A stretch of 64,000 nucleotides of DNA. Origin: Glycomyces niveus. Lineage in GTDB: Bacteria; Actinomycetota; Actinomycetes; Mycobacteriales; Micromonosporaceae. This document shows, piece after piece, positions 17,486 through 29,004 of this stretch. The stretch lies in contig NZ_JAGFNP010000001.1 of assembly GCF_017592475.1 (NCBI RefSeq), positions 423,546 to 487,545 on the forward strand, read 5' to 3'. The translations under genes and the position numbers were made by a program. Position 1 is the stretch's first letter. Each line of letters begins with the position of its first letter. The notes under the pieces were generated by a model, which was not told where the DNA came from, did no database searches, and saw nothing but the letters and a program-made list of their open reading frames with translations.

Positions 17486-18081
17486 TCGCCCAGCTCACCG
17501 GCACCGTCGCCGCCGTCGGCGAGTCCTACGCCGTCGTCGACGTCCAAGGCGTCGGCTACGCCGTGCACGCCGGCGCGCACACCCTCGCCAACCTCAAGGT
17601 CGGCTCGCAGGCCGTCCTCGCCATCTCCACCATCGTGCGCGAAGACTCGATCACCCTGCACGGCTTCAACACCGCCGACGAACGCGACCTGTTCGAACTG
17701 CTCCAGAACGCCCAGAAGATCGGCCCGCGCATCGCCCGCGACGCCGTCGAAGTGCTCCGTCCCGACGCGATCCGCCGCGCCATCGCCACCGGCGACACCG
17801 CCACCCTCACCCGCATCCCCGGCGTCGGCCAGAAGAGCGCCGAGCGCATCGTCCTCGACCTCGCCGACAAGATCGGCCCCGTCGACCTCGGCGCCGTCCC
17901 CAAACAGGCCGGCGGCCGCCCCGGCGGCTGGCGAACCCAGGTCAGCCAAGGCCTCCAAGCCCTCGGCTGGTCCGCGAAGGAAGCCGAGACCGCCATCGAG
18001 AAGCTCGACGCCGAAGGCGCCGACGGCACCGACGTGCCCTCCCTCCTCAAGCAGGCCATCCGACTCCTCGGAAAGCGATAG
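17482..18081 (+). CDS. ruvA: Holliday junction branch-migration protein RuvA
   Basis: 199 residues. The start MIAQLTGTVAAVGES and an OB fold are followed by the helix-hairpin-helix repeats (LLQNAQKIGPRIARDAVEVL and RIPGVGQKSAERIVLDL) and domain III (LQALGWSAKEAETAIEKL), which contacts RuvB. ATG 17482 lies in the end of ruvC; ruvB starts 4 bases after the stop. Confidence 0.97.
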   Translation: MIAQLTGTVAAVGESYAVVDVQGVGYAVHAGAHTLANLKVGSQAVLAISTIVREDSITLHGFNTADERDLFELLQNAQKIGPRIARDAVEVLRPDAIRRAIATGDTATLTRIPGVGQKSAERIVLDLADKIGPVDLGAVPKQAGGRPGGWRTQVSQGLQALGWSAKEAETAIEKLDAEGADGTDVPSLLKQAIRLLGKR

Positions 18082-18084
18082 GGC

Positions 18085-19146
18085 ATGGAACGACCCGACG
18101 ACTACACCGCCGCCGAGTGGGACGCCGCCCTCACCGCCGCCGAGGCCACCGAACTCGACCGCCTCGCCGAAGAGGGCATCCGCCCCGGCAAGCTCGACGA
18201 CGTCATCGGCCAGACCCGCGTCCGCGAGCAGATCAGCCTGCTCCTCGAAGGCGCCCGGCGCCGCGGATCCTCACCCGACCACCTCCTGCTCTCCGGCCCG
18301 CCCGGCCTCGGCAAGACCACCCTCGCCATGATCGTCGCCGCCGAACTCGGCGTCGGCCTCCGCCAGACCTCCGGCCCCGCCATCGAGCGATCCGGCGACC
18401 TCGCCGCCATCCTCACCAGCCTCGGCCCGAACGAAGTCCTATTCATCGACGAGATCCACCGCATCGCCCGCCCCGCCGAAGAACTCCTCTACACCGCCAT
18501 GGAGGACTTCCGCGTCGACGTCATCGTCGGCAAAGGCCCCGGCGCCACCGCCATCCCCCTCGAACTCGAACCCTTCACCCTCGTCGGCGCCACCACCCGC
18601 GCCGGGCTCCTCACCGGGCCCCTGCGCGACCGCTTCGGCTTCCTCGGCCAGCTCGAGTTCTACAACGACGCCGAACTCGAAGCCATCGTCACCCGCTCCG
18701 CCGGCATCCTCGACGTCGCCATCGCCCCCGCCGGCGCCGCCGAGATCGCCGGACGCTCCCGCGGCACCCCCCGCATCGCCAACCGCCTCCTGCGCCGCGT
18801 CCGCGACTTCGCCCAGGTCCGCGCCGACGGCGTCATCACCAAGACCGTCGCCGCCGACGCCCTCGCCCTCTACGACGTCGACGAACTCGGCCTCGACCGC
18901 CTCGACCGCGCCGTGCTCCGCGCCCTCACCGGCACCTTCAACGGCGGACCCGTCGGCCTCACCACCCTCGCCGTCGCCGTCGGCGAGCAGCCCGACACCG
19001 TCGAAGAGGTGTGCGAACCCTTCCTCGTCCGCGCCGGCCTCCTCGCCCGCACCCCCCGAGGCCGCGTCGCCACCGCCGCCGCCTGGCACCACCTGGGACT
19101 CAACCCCCCGAGCGCCGAAGGGCTCTTCGGCAGCGGCGACGCGTAG
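18085..19146 (+). CDS. ruvB: Holliday junction helicase RuvB
   Basis: 353 residues, AAA+ ATPase motor for branch migration. Walker [13 protein letters not shown] (about residues 72-83), Walker B FIDEIHR, sensor region [18 protein letters not shown], arginine finger in [20 protein letters not shown], and a C-terminal winged helix. The N-terminal 30 residues are a divergent acidic extension. It is the last gene of the ruvCAB operon; yajC follows after 98 bp without a clear hairpin. Confidence 0.97.
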   Translation: MERPDDYTAAEWDAALTAAEATELDRLAEEGIRPGKLDDVIGQTRVREQISLLLEGARRRGSSPDHLLLSGPPGLGKTTLAMIVAAELGVGLRQTSGPAIERSGDLAAILTSLGPNEVLFIDEIHRIARPAEELLYTAMEDFRVDVIVGKGPGATAIPLELEPFTLVGATTRAGLLTGPLRDRFGFLGQLEFYNDAELEAIVTRSAGILDVAIAPAGAAEIAGRSRGTPRIANRLLRRVRDFAQVRADGVITKTVAADALALYDVDELGLDRLDRAVLRALTGTFNGGPVGLTTLAVAVGEQPDTVEEVCEPFLVRAGLLARTPRGRVATAAAWHHLGLNPPSAEGLFGSGDA

Positions 19147-19244
19147 GGTGGGCCATAGGGGGGACGGAGCGTCACGCCCGTCGGGATAGACTCCGCCCAC
19201 GTCACCCACCGACGACGAAAACGGCATCTACGAAAGGCACCATC

Positions 19245-19715
19245 GTGCTCGCATCCGCAGACGTCCTCGCGCAAAGCGCCGGCGGCTCGAACATCACGTT
19301 CCTCATCATGATCGTGGGCTTCATCGCCCTCATGTACTTCGTGATGATCCGCCCCCAGCGCAAGCGCCAGCGCGAGCAGCAGGACATGCAGAACAACGTC
19401 GCCCCCGGTGCCCGCGTCATGACCATCGGCGGCCTCTACGGCACCGTCGTCGACTCCGACGACGAGACCGTCACCCTCGAGGCCAGCGACGAGACCTTCC
19501 TGGTCTTCGCCCGCCAGGCCATCGCCAAGGTCGTCACCCCCGCCGAGACCCCCGAGTCCGACGAGACCGAGGAAGTGCCCGCCGCCGAGGAGATCAGCGA
19601 CGCCGACGCCACCCTCTCCGACGAAGACCTCGACAAGCTCCGCGCCAGCGACGACGACAAGGGCGAGGACGACAAGGGCAAGCACGCGGGCAACCCCGAC
19701 CGCAAGGAGTACTAG
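19245..19715 (+). CDS. yajC: Sec translocon accessory subunit YajC
   Basis: 156 residues from GTG 19245, with GAAAGG upstream. One N-terminal membrane helix (about 15-37) ends in the family mark FVMIRPQRKRQREQQ, followed by the short beta domain LAPGARV-like VAPGARVMTIGGLYGTVV. The C-terminal 60 residues are highly acidic and low in complexity, longer than in E. coli YajC but common in actinobacteria. It joins SecDF at the inner membrane. In order with secD (163 bp away) and secF. Confidence 0.93.
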   Translation: MLASADVLAQSAGGSNITFLIMIVGFIALMYFVMIRPQRKRQREQQDMQNNVAPGARVMTIGGLYGTVVDSDDETVTLEASDETFLVFARQAIAKVVTPAETPESDETEEVPAAEEISDADATLSDEDLDKLRASDDDKGEDDKGKHAGNPDRKEY

Positions 19716-19877
19716 GGACTTCACCCCCTAGGCCCTGCACCGCGTTTGCGGCACCCGTCCTAGAATGAGCCCCGCCGAGGGTACGTGTGCGAGAGCACAG
19801 CCGCGGCGCGCACCCCGCGCGCCGGCGGCGCGTCCTCGCGCCCGCCCCTATTCGAGTTCTGAGGAAGAGACCGACCA

Positions 19878-21713
19878 TTGGCTTCAGTAACGGGCGCTGA
19901 CCGCCCACGGAAGAAGATCCAGCGCAAGCGCCTGCCAGTCGCCCCCTACTTCGTGGCGCTGCTCCTGGTGCTCGCGATCCTGTGGGTCGCCGCGCTGGCG
20001 GGCTCCGGATGGAAGTTCCCCACGCCGAAGCTCGGTCTCGACCTGCAAGGCGGCCTGTCGATGACGCTCACCGCCTACCAGCAGGGGAGCGAAGAGCCCC
20101 CCTCGGCCGAGACCATGGAGCAGGCCCGCCAGATCATCGAGGGCCGCGTCAACTCCACGGGCGTCTCCGAGCCCGAGGTGTACGTCGAGGGCACCGAGAA
20201 CATCGTCGTGAACGTCGCGGGCGACGACATCGACGAGCAGGCCCTGCGCGACGTGGGCGCCCCCGCGGAGCTGCGGTTCCGCATCGTCACCAACTCCGTC
20301 GCCGACACCTCGAAGCTCGAGGACGCCCTCGCCGAGGAGACGCCGACCGAGGAGCCCACCGACGGCGCGTCCGAGACGCCCACCGCCGAGTCCTCCGAGG
20401 CCCCCGCCGACGACGCCGCCACCGAGACGCCGTCCGAGGACGCGAGCGAGGAAGGCACCGGCAACGGCCAGGCGGCCACCACCGACGAGGTCGCCGAGAC
20501 CCTCGACGACGTGTGGGCCAAGGTCGGCCCCGACGCCGCGGCCGCCGCCCAGGCGCTCACCGCCGCCCCCGACGAGGCCACCAGCCTCATCCTGGAGCCC
20601 TTCGGCACCCTCAAGCCCGAAGAGGTCGCGCTCCTGCCCGCGACCGTCCAGTTCTACCTCCCGCAGGTCACCTGCGAGACCCTCGACGCGCGCCCGCCGG
20701 GCGCCGTGCAGCAGGCCGACATCGAGGTCACCGCGTGCTCGGCCCCCGAGGCCGCCTCGGCCGACCAGCCGGACCTGACGTTCCAGTACAAGTACCTGCT
20801 GCAGCCGGCCACCGTGCTCGGCTCGGACGTCACCTCCGCCGACGTCGGCACCGACCAGGCGAACCTCAACCAGTTCGTCGTCAACGTGCAGTTCTCCGCT
20901 GAAGGCGCCGACAAGTGGAGCGCCCTCACCACCCAGAACCTGCAGTCGCAGGTCGCGATCGTCCTCGACAACGAGGTCGTCAGCGCCCCGACGATCCAAG
21001 AGGTCTCCTCGAACTCCACCCAGATCTCCGGCGAGTTCACCGCGGCCGAGGCCAACCAGCTGGCCGACCAGCTCAACTTCGGCTCGCTGCCCACGAACTT
21101 CGTGGTCCAGACCGTCAACGAGGTCACCGCGACCCTCGGCGTGGACCAGCTCGAGGCCGGCGTGTTCGCCATGGCCCTCGGCCTGCTCCTGGTCATCATC
21201 TACTGCTTCGTCTACTACCGCGTGATCGGCTTCGTGGTCCTCGGCAGCCTCGTCGTGGCCGCCGCGATCCTCTACCCGACCGTGTCGCTCCTGGGCTCCC
21301 AGATCGGGTTCACCATGACCCTCGCGGGCATCGCGGGCTTCGTGGTCGCGGTCGGCATCACCGCGGACTCGTTCGTCGTCTACTTCGAACGGATAAAGGA
21401 GGAGATGGCCGGGGGCCGGTCCGTGCGCTCGGCCGTCCCGCGCGCGTGGGTCCGCGCCCGCCGCACCATCCTCTCCGCCAGCGCCGTCTCGATGATCTCC
21501 GCCGTGGTCCTGTACATCCTGGCCATCGGACCGGTCCGGGGCTTCGCGTTCACGCTCGGCCTGTCGACCCTCGTCGACCTCCTCGTCGTGTTCGTGTTCA
21601 CCCACCCGATGGCGGAATGGCTGTCGAGGGGCCGCGTCCTGACCAACGTCCACCTCTCGGGGCTCCACTCCAAGGCGACCCCCGCCACCGGCGATGCGGC
21701 CGCGAAGGCCTAA
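19878..21713 (+). CDS. secD: Protein translocase subunit SecD
   Basis: 611 residues from TTG 19878 with GAGGAAGAG upstream. SecD and SecF form the proton-driven motor that helps pull exported proteins. Helix 1 (about 16-38) leads to the signature LGLDLQGGLSMTL, a periplasmic P1 domain, and five further helices (about 430-600) with GIAGFVVAVGITADSFVVYFE. A Glu/Thr/Ser/Ala-rich segment (about residues 148-205) is inserted in P1, followed by a Cys-x22-Cys pair that could form a disulphide. 9 bases separate it from secF. Confidence 0.96.
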   Translation: MASVTGADRPRKKIQRKRLPVAPYFVALLLVLAILWVAALAGSGWKFPTPKLGLDLQGGLSMTLTAYQQGSEEPPSAETMEQARQIIEGRVNSTGVSEPEVYVEGTENIVVNVAGDDIDEQALRDVGAPAELRFRIVTNSVADTSKLEDALAEETPTEEPTDGASETPTAESSEAPADDAATETPSEDASEEGTGNGQAATTDEVAETLDDVWAKVGPDAAAAAQALTAAPDEATSLILEPFGTLKPEEVALLPATVQFYLPQVTCETLDARPPGAVQQADIEVTACSAPEAASADQPDLTFQYKYLLQPATVLGSDVTSADVGTDQANLNQFVVNVQFSAEGADKWSALTTQNLQSQVAIVLDNEVVSAPTIQEVSSNSTQISGEFTAAEANQLADQLNFGSLPTNFVVQTVNEVTATLGVDQLEAGVFAMALGLLLVIIYCFVYYRVIGFVVLGSLVVAAAILYPTVSLLGSQIGFTMTLAGIAGFVVAVGITADSFVVYFERIKEEMAGGRSVRSAVPRAWVRARRTILSASAVSMISAVVLYILAIGPVRGFAFTLGLSTLVDLLVVFVFTHPMAEWLSRGRVLTNVHLSGLHSKATPATGDAAAKA

Positions 21714-21722
21714 GGAGAACCG

Positions 21723-22889
21723 ATGAGCACCAACGAGAAGCGCCTCAACGTCTTCAGCCAGCTGTACCGCGGCGAGACGGACTTCCAGTTCGTCGCGCAC
21801 CGCAAGAAGTTCTACATCGCCTCCGGCGTGATCATCGCGGCCCTCGCGGTCGTCATGCTCGTCAAGGGCTTCGTCCTCGGCATCGACTTCGCGGGCGGCG
21901 TCCAGTACAACGTGCCCGCAGGGCAGACCGAGGCGACGCTCGAGCAGGTCGAGGGCGCGGCGGCCGACGCCGGCGCCGACGTGGCCAGCGGCCAGGTCAT
22001 CGGCTCGGGCGAGGACCGCTCCTACATCGTCCGCATCGGCGAGCTCAGCACCGACGAGGCCGCCTCGATCCGCGAGGCCATCGCCGCCGAAGCGGGCGTG
22101 GGCAGCGACTCGATCTCGGTCTCCGAGGTCTCCGCCACGTGGGGCGAGTCGGTCTCCCGCCAGGCCCTGATCGCGCTCGCGGTCTTCCTGGTCCTGGTGG
22201 CCGTGTTCATCTGGGTGCGGTTCGAGCGGCGCATGGCGATCGCCGCGATCGCCGCGCTCATCCACGACCTCGTGCTGACGGCGGGCATCTACGCCCTGGT
22301 CGGCTTCGAGATCACGCCGTCCACGATCGTCGGCATGCTGACGATCCTCGGCTACTCGCTGTACGACACGGTGGTGGTCTTCGACAAGGTCCAGGAGAAC
22401 ACGGCGCAGCTGCTGCAGACGCGCTCCAAGACCTTCGCCGAGGGCGTCAACGACGCGATCAACCAGACCCTCATGCGCTCGATCAACACCTCGCTCATCG
22501 GCGTGCTGCCGGTGGCCGCGCTGCTGTTCGTCGGTGTGGGCCTGCTGGGCGTCGGCACGTTGAAGGACCTCGCGCTGGTGCTGTTCGTGGGCATGATCGT
22601 GGGCGCGTACTCCTCGATCTTCCTGGCCGCCCCGTGGGTGGTCGACATGGCCGAGCGCGGCGCGGTCTACAAGCGCCACAATCAGAAGGTGGCGAACAAG
22701 CGCGCCGGCCTGGAGGACGAGCCCGCCCGCAAGCCCGCGAAGGCCGCCGAGTCCGACGAGGACGACGACCGTCTCGTGCTCGCCAAGAGCGACGACCTCC
22801 CGGTGGAGCTGCTGGAGGAGCCTGAGAAGGCCGCCAGCGGCTCGGGTCCGCGTTCGGGCGGTTCCGCGAAGAAGCGCAAGCGCCGCTAA
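21723..22889 (+). CDS. secF: Protein translocase subunit SecF
   Basis: 388 residues, six membrane helices, with the SecF marks IDFAGGVQYNV in the first periplasmic stretch and GYSLYDTVVVFDKVQEN plus RSINTSLIGVLPV in the membrane part. AAGGAGA before the ATG. The last 75 residues are charged, low-complexity and end KKRKRR, a cytosolic tail typical of actinobacterial SecF. The hairpin at 22901-22938 ends the yajC-secD-secF unit. Confidence 0.96.
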   Translation: MSTNEKRLNVFSQLYRGETDFQFVAHRKKFYIASGVIIAALAVVMLVKGFVLGIDFAGGVQYNVPAGQTEATLEQVEGAAADAGADVASGQVIGSGEDRSYIVRIGELSTDEAASIREAIAAEAGVGSDSISVSEVSATWGESVSRQALIALAVFLVLVAVFIWVRFERRMAIAAIAALIHDLVLTAGIYALVGFEITPSTIVGMLTILGYSLYDTVVVFDKVQENTAQLLQTRSKTFAEGVNDAINQTLMRSINTSLIGVLPVAALLFVGVGLLGVGTLKDLALVLFVGMIVGAYSSIFLAAPWVVDMAERGAVYKRHNQKVANKRAGLEDEPARKPAKAAESDEDDDRLVLAKSDDLPVELLEEPEKAASGSGPRSGGSAKKRKRR

Positions 22890-22900
22890 GGCGTGGACAT

Positions 22901-22938
22901 GAAGCGGCGGGCGGACCGGTCGGTCCGCCCGCCGCTTC
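22901..22938. terminator. Bidirectional terminator after secF
   Basis: A perfect 17-bp stem (22901-22917 with 22922-22938) closes a GGTC loop, 12 bases after the secF stop. It also lies downstream of the facing small gene that ends at 22984. Confidence 0.88.
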
Positions 22939-22983
22939 GTGCTGGCTGGCTCGTCGTGAACCTGCGGCCGAGACCGCGAACTG

Positions 22984-23181
22984 CTAGGAGCGCTTGTCTC
23001 CCAGGAACATGCCGACGGCGTCCTGCGCCATCTCCTTCGCCTTGTCGGCGTATTCGTCTATCTTATCGCCCATCGGCGATTCCTTGGCCTTGTTGTACAG
23101 TTCTTCGGCCCTGTCCCTGATGTCGTCGCTGTTCTCAGAGAACTTGTCCTTGGCCTCGTTGAACTTGTCCTGCATCCCCAC
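22984..23181 (-). CDS. Small amphipathic helical protein (CsbD/antitoxin-like)
   Basis: 63-65 residues, all helix-forming and highly charged, with repeated 'AKDKFSEN / KAKE / DKAKEM' patterns and no Cys. It resembles CsbD-type stress proteins and the MT0933-like small proteins, but no diagnostic motif allows a choice. GTG 23181 follows AGGGAGGGG by 6 bases; ATG 23175 is the alternative. TATAGT (23219-23214 on minus) is a likely -10 element. Probably stress related by analogy only. Confidence 0.7.
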   Translation of the reverse strand: MGMQDKFNEAKDKFSENSDDIRDRAEELYNKAKESPMGDKIDEYADKAKEMAQDAVGMFLGDKRS

Positions 23182-23325
23182 GATGAACCCCTCCCTACGT
23201 GAGTCGCGTTCACTATATGGGCGCTTGGGGCGGTTCCGCGGAGGTTTCCCGTACAACCGGGGTCGAATCCCGAACGCTACCGGAGGATGACGCGCGGCGG
23301 GCCGATCGCCGCCTACGGTCGCTCC

Positions 23326-24534
23326 ATGAACGACTTGCGACGCCCTGACCGGGCCCGGACCGCCATCGTCATCGGCGGCGGCGTGGCCGGCCCCGTGGCC
23401 GCCCTGGCCCTGCGGAAGGCCGGCATCGAGGCGACCGTGTTCGAGGCCTACCATCCCGGCACCGGCTCCCGCGGCGGGCCGCTCGGGCTCGCCTCGAACG
23501 GCCTGAACGCCCTGCGCGTGGTCGGCGCGGACGGCGTCCTGGCCGGCGTGGGCATCCCGACGCCGCGCATGGTCATCCACTCCGGCACGGGCAAGGTCCT
23601 CGGCACGGTGGAGACCGACCCCGGCCTGCCGACGACCACGACGCTGCCGCGCGGGCGCCTGGCCGAGCTGCTCCAGGAGCACGCGGCCGCCGCGGGCGTC
23701 CCCATCGTGTACGGCAAGCGGTTCGTCGACGCCGTGGACACCGGGCGCAGCGTCATCGCCCAGTTCGACGACCACACCACCGCCGAGGCGGACCTGCTCA
23801 TCGGCTGCGACGGCATCCGCTCGACGGTGCGCGGCGTCATCGACCCCGCCGCGCCGCAGCCGCGCTACACGGGCCTCATCGGCCTCGGCGGGTGGAGCGA
23901 CGGGCCGCTCGGCGTCGGCGACACAGCCGGGTCGTTCCACATGGTGTTCGGCCGCAAGGCCTTCTTCGGCCACATCTCGGACGGCGAGCGCACCGGGTGG
24001 TTCGCGAACCTCCCGTTCAAGACCTTCACCCGGGAGACCTTGCGCGATACCGCGTTCGAGCAGTGGATCGCTTTGATGCGCGACCTGTTCGCAGACGACG
24101 ACAGCGCCGCGCTCACCGTCCTCGACCATGTGACGCCCGAGTCGTTCATCCCCGCCTCGCCGCTCGAGGACCTGCCGCACGTCCCGATCTGGTCCAAGGG
24201 CCGCATCGCCCTCATCGGCGACGCCGCACACGCCACCTCGCCCTCTTCGGGCCAGGGCGCGAGCCTCGCCGCCGAATCCGCGGTCGAACTCGCCCGCTGC
24301 TTGCGCGACCTGCCCGTCCCGCAGGCGTTCGCGGCCTACGAGCAGGGCCGCCGTGATCGCGTCGAACGCGTCATCACGACCGCCGCCCGCACCAACCAGT
24401 CCAAGGCCGCCGGGCCCGTCGCGGCGCGGTTCAGGGACGCCCTGATGCCGTTCTTCATGGCCCGCTTCACGACCCCGGAGAAGATGGCGTGGCAGTACGG
24501 CCACACCATCGACTGGGAGGCGCCTGCGACCTAG
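23326..24534 (+). CDS. FAD-dependent aromatic-hydroxylase-like monooxygenase
   Basis: 402 residues from ATG 23326. Motifs of group A flavoprotein monooxygenases: FAD-binding GGGVAGPVAALAL near the N-terminus, the DG motif LLIGCDGIRSTVR (about 157-169), and the GD motif RIALIGDAAHATSPSSGQG (about 290-308). Such enzymes hydroxylate aromatic or polyketide substrates with NAD(P)H and oxygen. The substrate is unknown and no pathway gene is nearby. TACGGT lies 6 bases before ATG 23326, favouring this start and a leaderless mRNA over the ATG at 23287. Its stop interlocks with the facing gene in CTAG. It occupies the place where apt lies in mycobacteria. Confidence 0.88.
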   Translation: MNDLRRPDRARTAIVIGGGVAGPVAALALRKAGIEATVFEAYHPGTGSRGGPLGLASNGLNALRVVGADGVLAGVGIPTPRMVIHSGTGKVLGTVETDPGLPTTTTLPRGRLAELLQEHAAAAGVPIVYGKRFVDAVDTGRSVIAQFDDHTTAEADLLIGCDGIRSTVRGVIDPAAPQPRYTGLIGLGGWSDGPLGVGDTAGSFHMVFGRKAFFGHISDGERTGWFANLPFKTFTRETLRDTAFEQWIALMRDLFADDDSAALTVLDHVTPESFIPASPLEDLPHVPIWSKGRIALIGDAAHATSPSSGQGASLAAESAVELARCLRDLPVPQAFAAYEQGRRDRVERVITTAARTNQSKAAGPVAARFRDALMPFFMARFTTPEKMAWQYGHTIDWEAPAT

Positions 24535-25013
24535 CGGCCGATCGCCTGGGCGAGGTGCTCGAGGAAGACGCGCTCGCCTTCGGAGACGGCGACCTTCTTG
24601 CTGAAGAAGCCGCCCTCCTTGGTCTTCACGGACTCGGAGATGACCGTGGCGATCTGGAGGAGCCACGCGCCGTACGCTTCCGCGTCCGGCGCCTCGGCGC
24701 GCTCGCGCAGCAGGGCGGTCGCGGCTTGAGCCTGCTTGAGGGCCTGGGTCATCGCCTGGTCGTCGAAGGGGAGCTCGCGGTCGTCGGTCTCGGCGTCGGT
24801 GCCGCGCTCGCGCAGCGCGGTCGCGACGGCCTTGACGAACGCGTTCTCGTGCTTCTGGGCGGCCCGGAACTCCTTCGCCCCGGCGGTCACCTCTTTGAGG
24901 AACGCCAGGGCGTTCTTGTGGCCGTCGGCGACGATCGCGCCCTTCATGACCACACCGGGGGTGTCGAGGATGAGGTCCAGGTCGTCGCCCGTGAAGGCCG
25001 AGAGCTCCGTCAT
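24531..25013 (-). CDS. Hypothetical helical protein
   Basis: 160 residues, soluble, mostly helical, no Cys, with an N-terminal LSAFTGDDLDLILDTPGVVM and a C-terminal GFFSKKVAVSEGERVFLEHL. I recognise no family with confidence. GGAAAG lies 7 bases before the ATG at 25013. It shares its last four bases (CTAG) with the monooxygenase. It lies 66 bp downstream of rel on the same strand and might be co-transcribed with it. Confidence 0.65.
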   Translation of the reverse strand: MTELSAFTGDDLDLILDTPGVVMKGAIVADGHKNALAFLKEVTAGAKEFRAAQKHENAFVKAVATALRERGTDAETDDRELPFDDQAMTQALKQAQAATALLRERAEAPDAEAYGAWLLQIATVISESVKTKEGGFFSKKVAVSEGERVFLEHLAQAIGR

Positions 25014-25079
25014 GTCAACGCTTTCCGTCCGATCGGTACGTGGGATGCGCCCAACCTACCGGCCGCCGTCGAGCCCCTT

Positions 25080-27425
<2,346 letters not shown>

Positions 27426-27553
27426 CACGCACGCCTCCTCGGTGTCGGCACGGGACGGCTTCGCAAATGGTCGACGAAGCCTCGACATCCATCCTAACCG
27501 CGAGGGGTCGTGTGATCCCCCACCGATGCCCGGAGGAGGGGCGGCCTCACGTG

Positions 27554-28477
27554 CTACATGCCCGCGGGGGCCACCTGCATGGCCCCGGCCGCGGCCACCT
27601 GCTCGACGATGTCGAGGCCGGCGGTCACCTGGCCCAGGATCGTGTAGTCGGCCGGCAGCTGCGTGTCCTTGTACACGATGAAGAACTGGCTGCCCGTGGT
27701 GCCCGGGCCGGCGTTCGCCATCGCGATGGTCCCGGCCGGGTAGTTGCCCGCGGCCTCGACCGGCAGGTTCTCCTCGCCGTACGAGTAGCCCGGGGAGCCC
27801 GCCCCCGCCATCTCGGGGGTGCCGGCCTCGATCGCGGCGCGCGCGTCCGGGTCGCCGCACTGGAGGACCCAGATGCCGTCGATGACCAGGCGGTGGCACT
27901 GCTGGCCGTCGAAGTAGCCGTCCTTGGCGAGGTGCGTGAACGAGCCGGCGGTGCACGGGGCGCCCGCGGTGTCGATCGTCGCGGTGATCGTGCCCAGGTT
28001 GGTCACGATCGTCATCTCCTGCTTGCCCGCGGCGGGCTCGGTGGCCGCCGGGGTCGGGCTCGTGCCGTCCGCGGAGGTGTACATGCAGTCCTCCGACGCC
28101 GAGGCGTCCGGAGTGCTCATCTGGACGCACTCGAGGTACACGTCCTGGGCGGGCTGGCCGTCCGTGACGCCCTCGGTGGCGGTGCCCACGGCGCCCTCGC
28201 CGCTCGGCTCGACGCCGTCGCAGCGGGTCGAGGCGGCCTTGGCCTCCTCCACGAGCGCGGCGAGGTCGCCGCTGACGCCGCTGCCGCCCTTGTCGCCGCC
28301 GTCCTTGCCGACGTTCACGCCGATCACGATCGCGGCGGCGACCAGGACGAGGGCGCCGCCCACGGCGCCGACGATCCAGCCGTTCTTGCGCCGGTGCTGC
28401 TCACGTTCGGCCTTGGCGGCCATCCGCTCCTGCAGCTGCTGCCGGGCGGCCAGGCGCTGGGCTTGTTTCGACGCCAC
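27554..28477 (-). CDS. Membrane-anchored cyclophilin-type peptidyl-prolyl isomerase
   Basis: 307 residues: a basic N-terminus, one membrane helix (about 34-55), a Gly/Asp/Ser-rich linker with a Cys pair, then a cyclophilin domain (about 155-305) outside the membrane. Cyclophilin residues seen: [37 protein letters not shown], and the TILGQV end. The usual HRVI-x-GFMIQGGD is [16 protein letters not shown], so the catalytic Arg-equivalent is present, but Phe/Met are replaced and a Cys replaces the first Gly. GTG 28477 follows AAGGAGA. It is the neighbour of rel, as in mycobacteria (Rv2582). Confidence 0.9.
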   Translation of the reverse strand: MASKQAQRLAARQQLQERMAAKAEREQHRRKNGWIVGAVGGALVLVAAAIVIGVNVGKDGGDKGGSGVSGDLAALVEEAKAASTRCDGVEPSGEGAVGTATEGVTDGQPAQDVYLECVQMSTPDASASEDCMYTSADGTSPTPAATEPAAGKQEMTIVTNLGTITATIDTAGAPCTAGSFTHLAKDGYFDGQQCHRLVIDGIWVLQCGDPDARAAIEAGTPEMAGAGSPGYSYGEENLPVEAAGNYPAGTIAMANAGPGTTGSQFFIVYKDTQLPADYTILGQVTAGLDIVEQVAAAGAMQVAPAGM

Positions 28478-28508
28478 CGTCGATCTCCTTCGTCGCGCGT
28501 TGGGGTAC

Positions 28509-28841
28509 TTACTCGGTCGTTTCGGAGGGGGACTCGGAAGGGGCTTCAGAGGTCTCGGCGGTCGGGTCGGCCGTCGCGTTCGGGTCCACCGAGGCGCTGG
28601 GGTCGAGCGGGGCGGTCTCGGTGACCTCCGCGGTGGGGGTCTCCTCGGCCGCGGGCTCCTCGTCCTCGAAGAACCCCGACTGCCACAGGTAGGCGAGGGT
28701 CAGCACCGCGGCGATCGCGAGGAGTCCGCCGAGCGCCTGAAGCTGCCGGCGGCGGCGCAGCTTGCCCGCGAGGCGCGCGTTCTTCTTCGCGTTCGCGATG
28801 CGCTGCTTGCGCTGCTCCATGTGCTTGGACTTGGCGGGCAC
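28509..28841 (-). CDS. Small single-pass membrane protein with acidic Thr/Ser tail
   Basis: 110 residues: a strongly basic cytosolic N-terminus (about 35 residues), one helix (about 36-53), and an outward Glu/Thr/Pro/Ser-rich low-complexity tail. GTG 28841 follows GGAGG. It ends 31 bp before the cyclophilin start and has a similar basic start and single anchor, so the two are likely in one operon. No family recognised. Confidence 0.65.
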   Translation of the reverse strand: MPAKSKHMEQRKQRIANAKKNARLAGKLRRRRQLQALGGLLAIAAVLTLAYLWQSGFFEDEEPAAEETPTAEVTETAPLDPSASVDPNATADPTAETSEAPSESPSETTE

Positions 28842-29004
28842 CTGGCCTCCTACGTATGACCGGTCTCGGCGGTGCCTGCGAACCGTTACGTACGCACACC
28901 GCCCGTTTCAGGGGTTACGAGTTCCGCAGTTTAGCCGGGACAAGTCAGACGCGTCACCGCAGGATGCCCGGTGTATCCTGACCCGGCGAAGGGAGGGGGA
29001 GCGG

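Noticed and set aside
20340..20480. Low-complexity stretch suspected as an insertion or misassembly
   Set aside because: It stays in frame within secD, keeps codon use like its neighbours and encodes an acidic linker.
19884..22679. A 931-codon open frame on the minus strand across secD and secF
   Set aside because: It is a shadow of secDF; the coding evidence for the plus strand is overwhelming.
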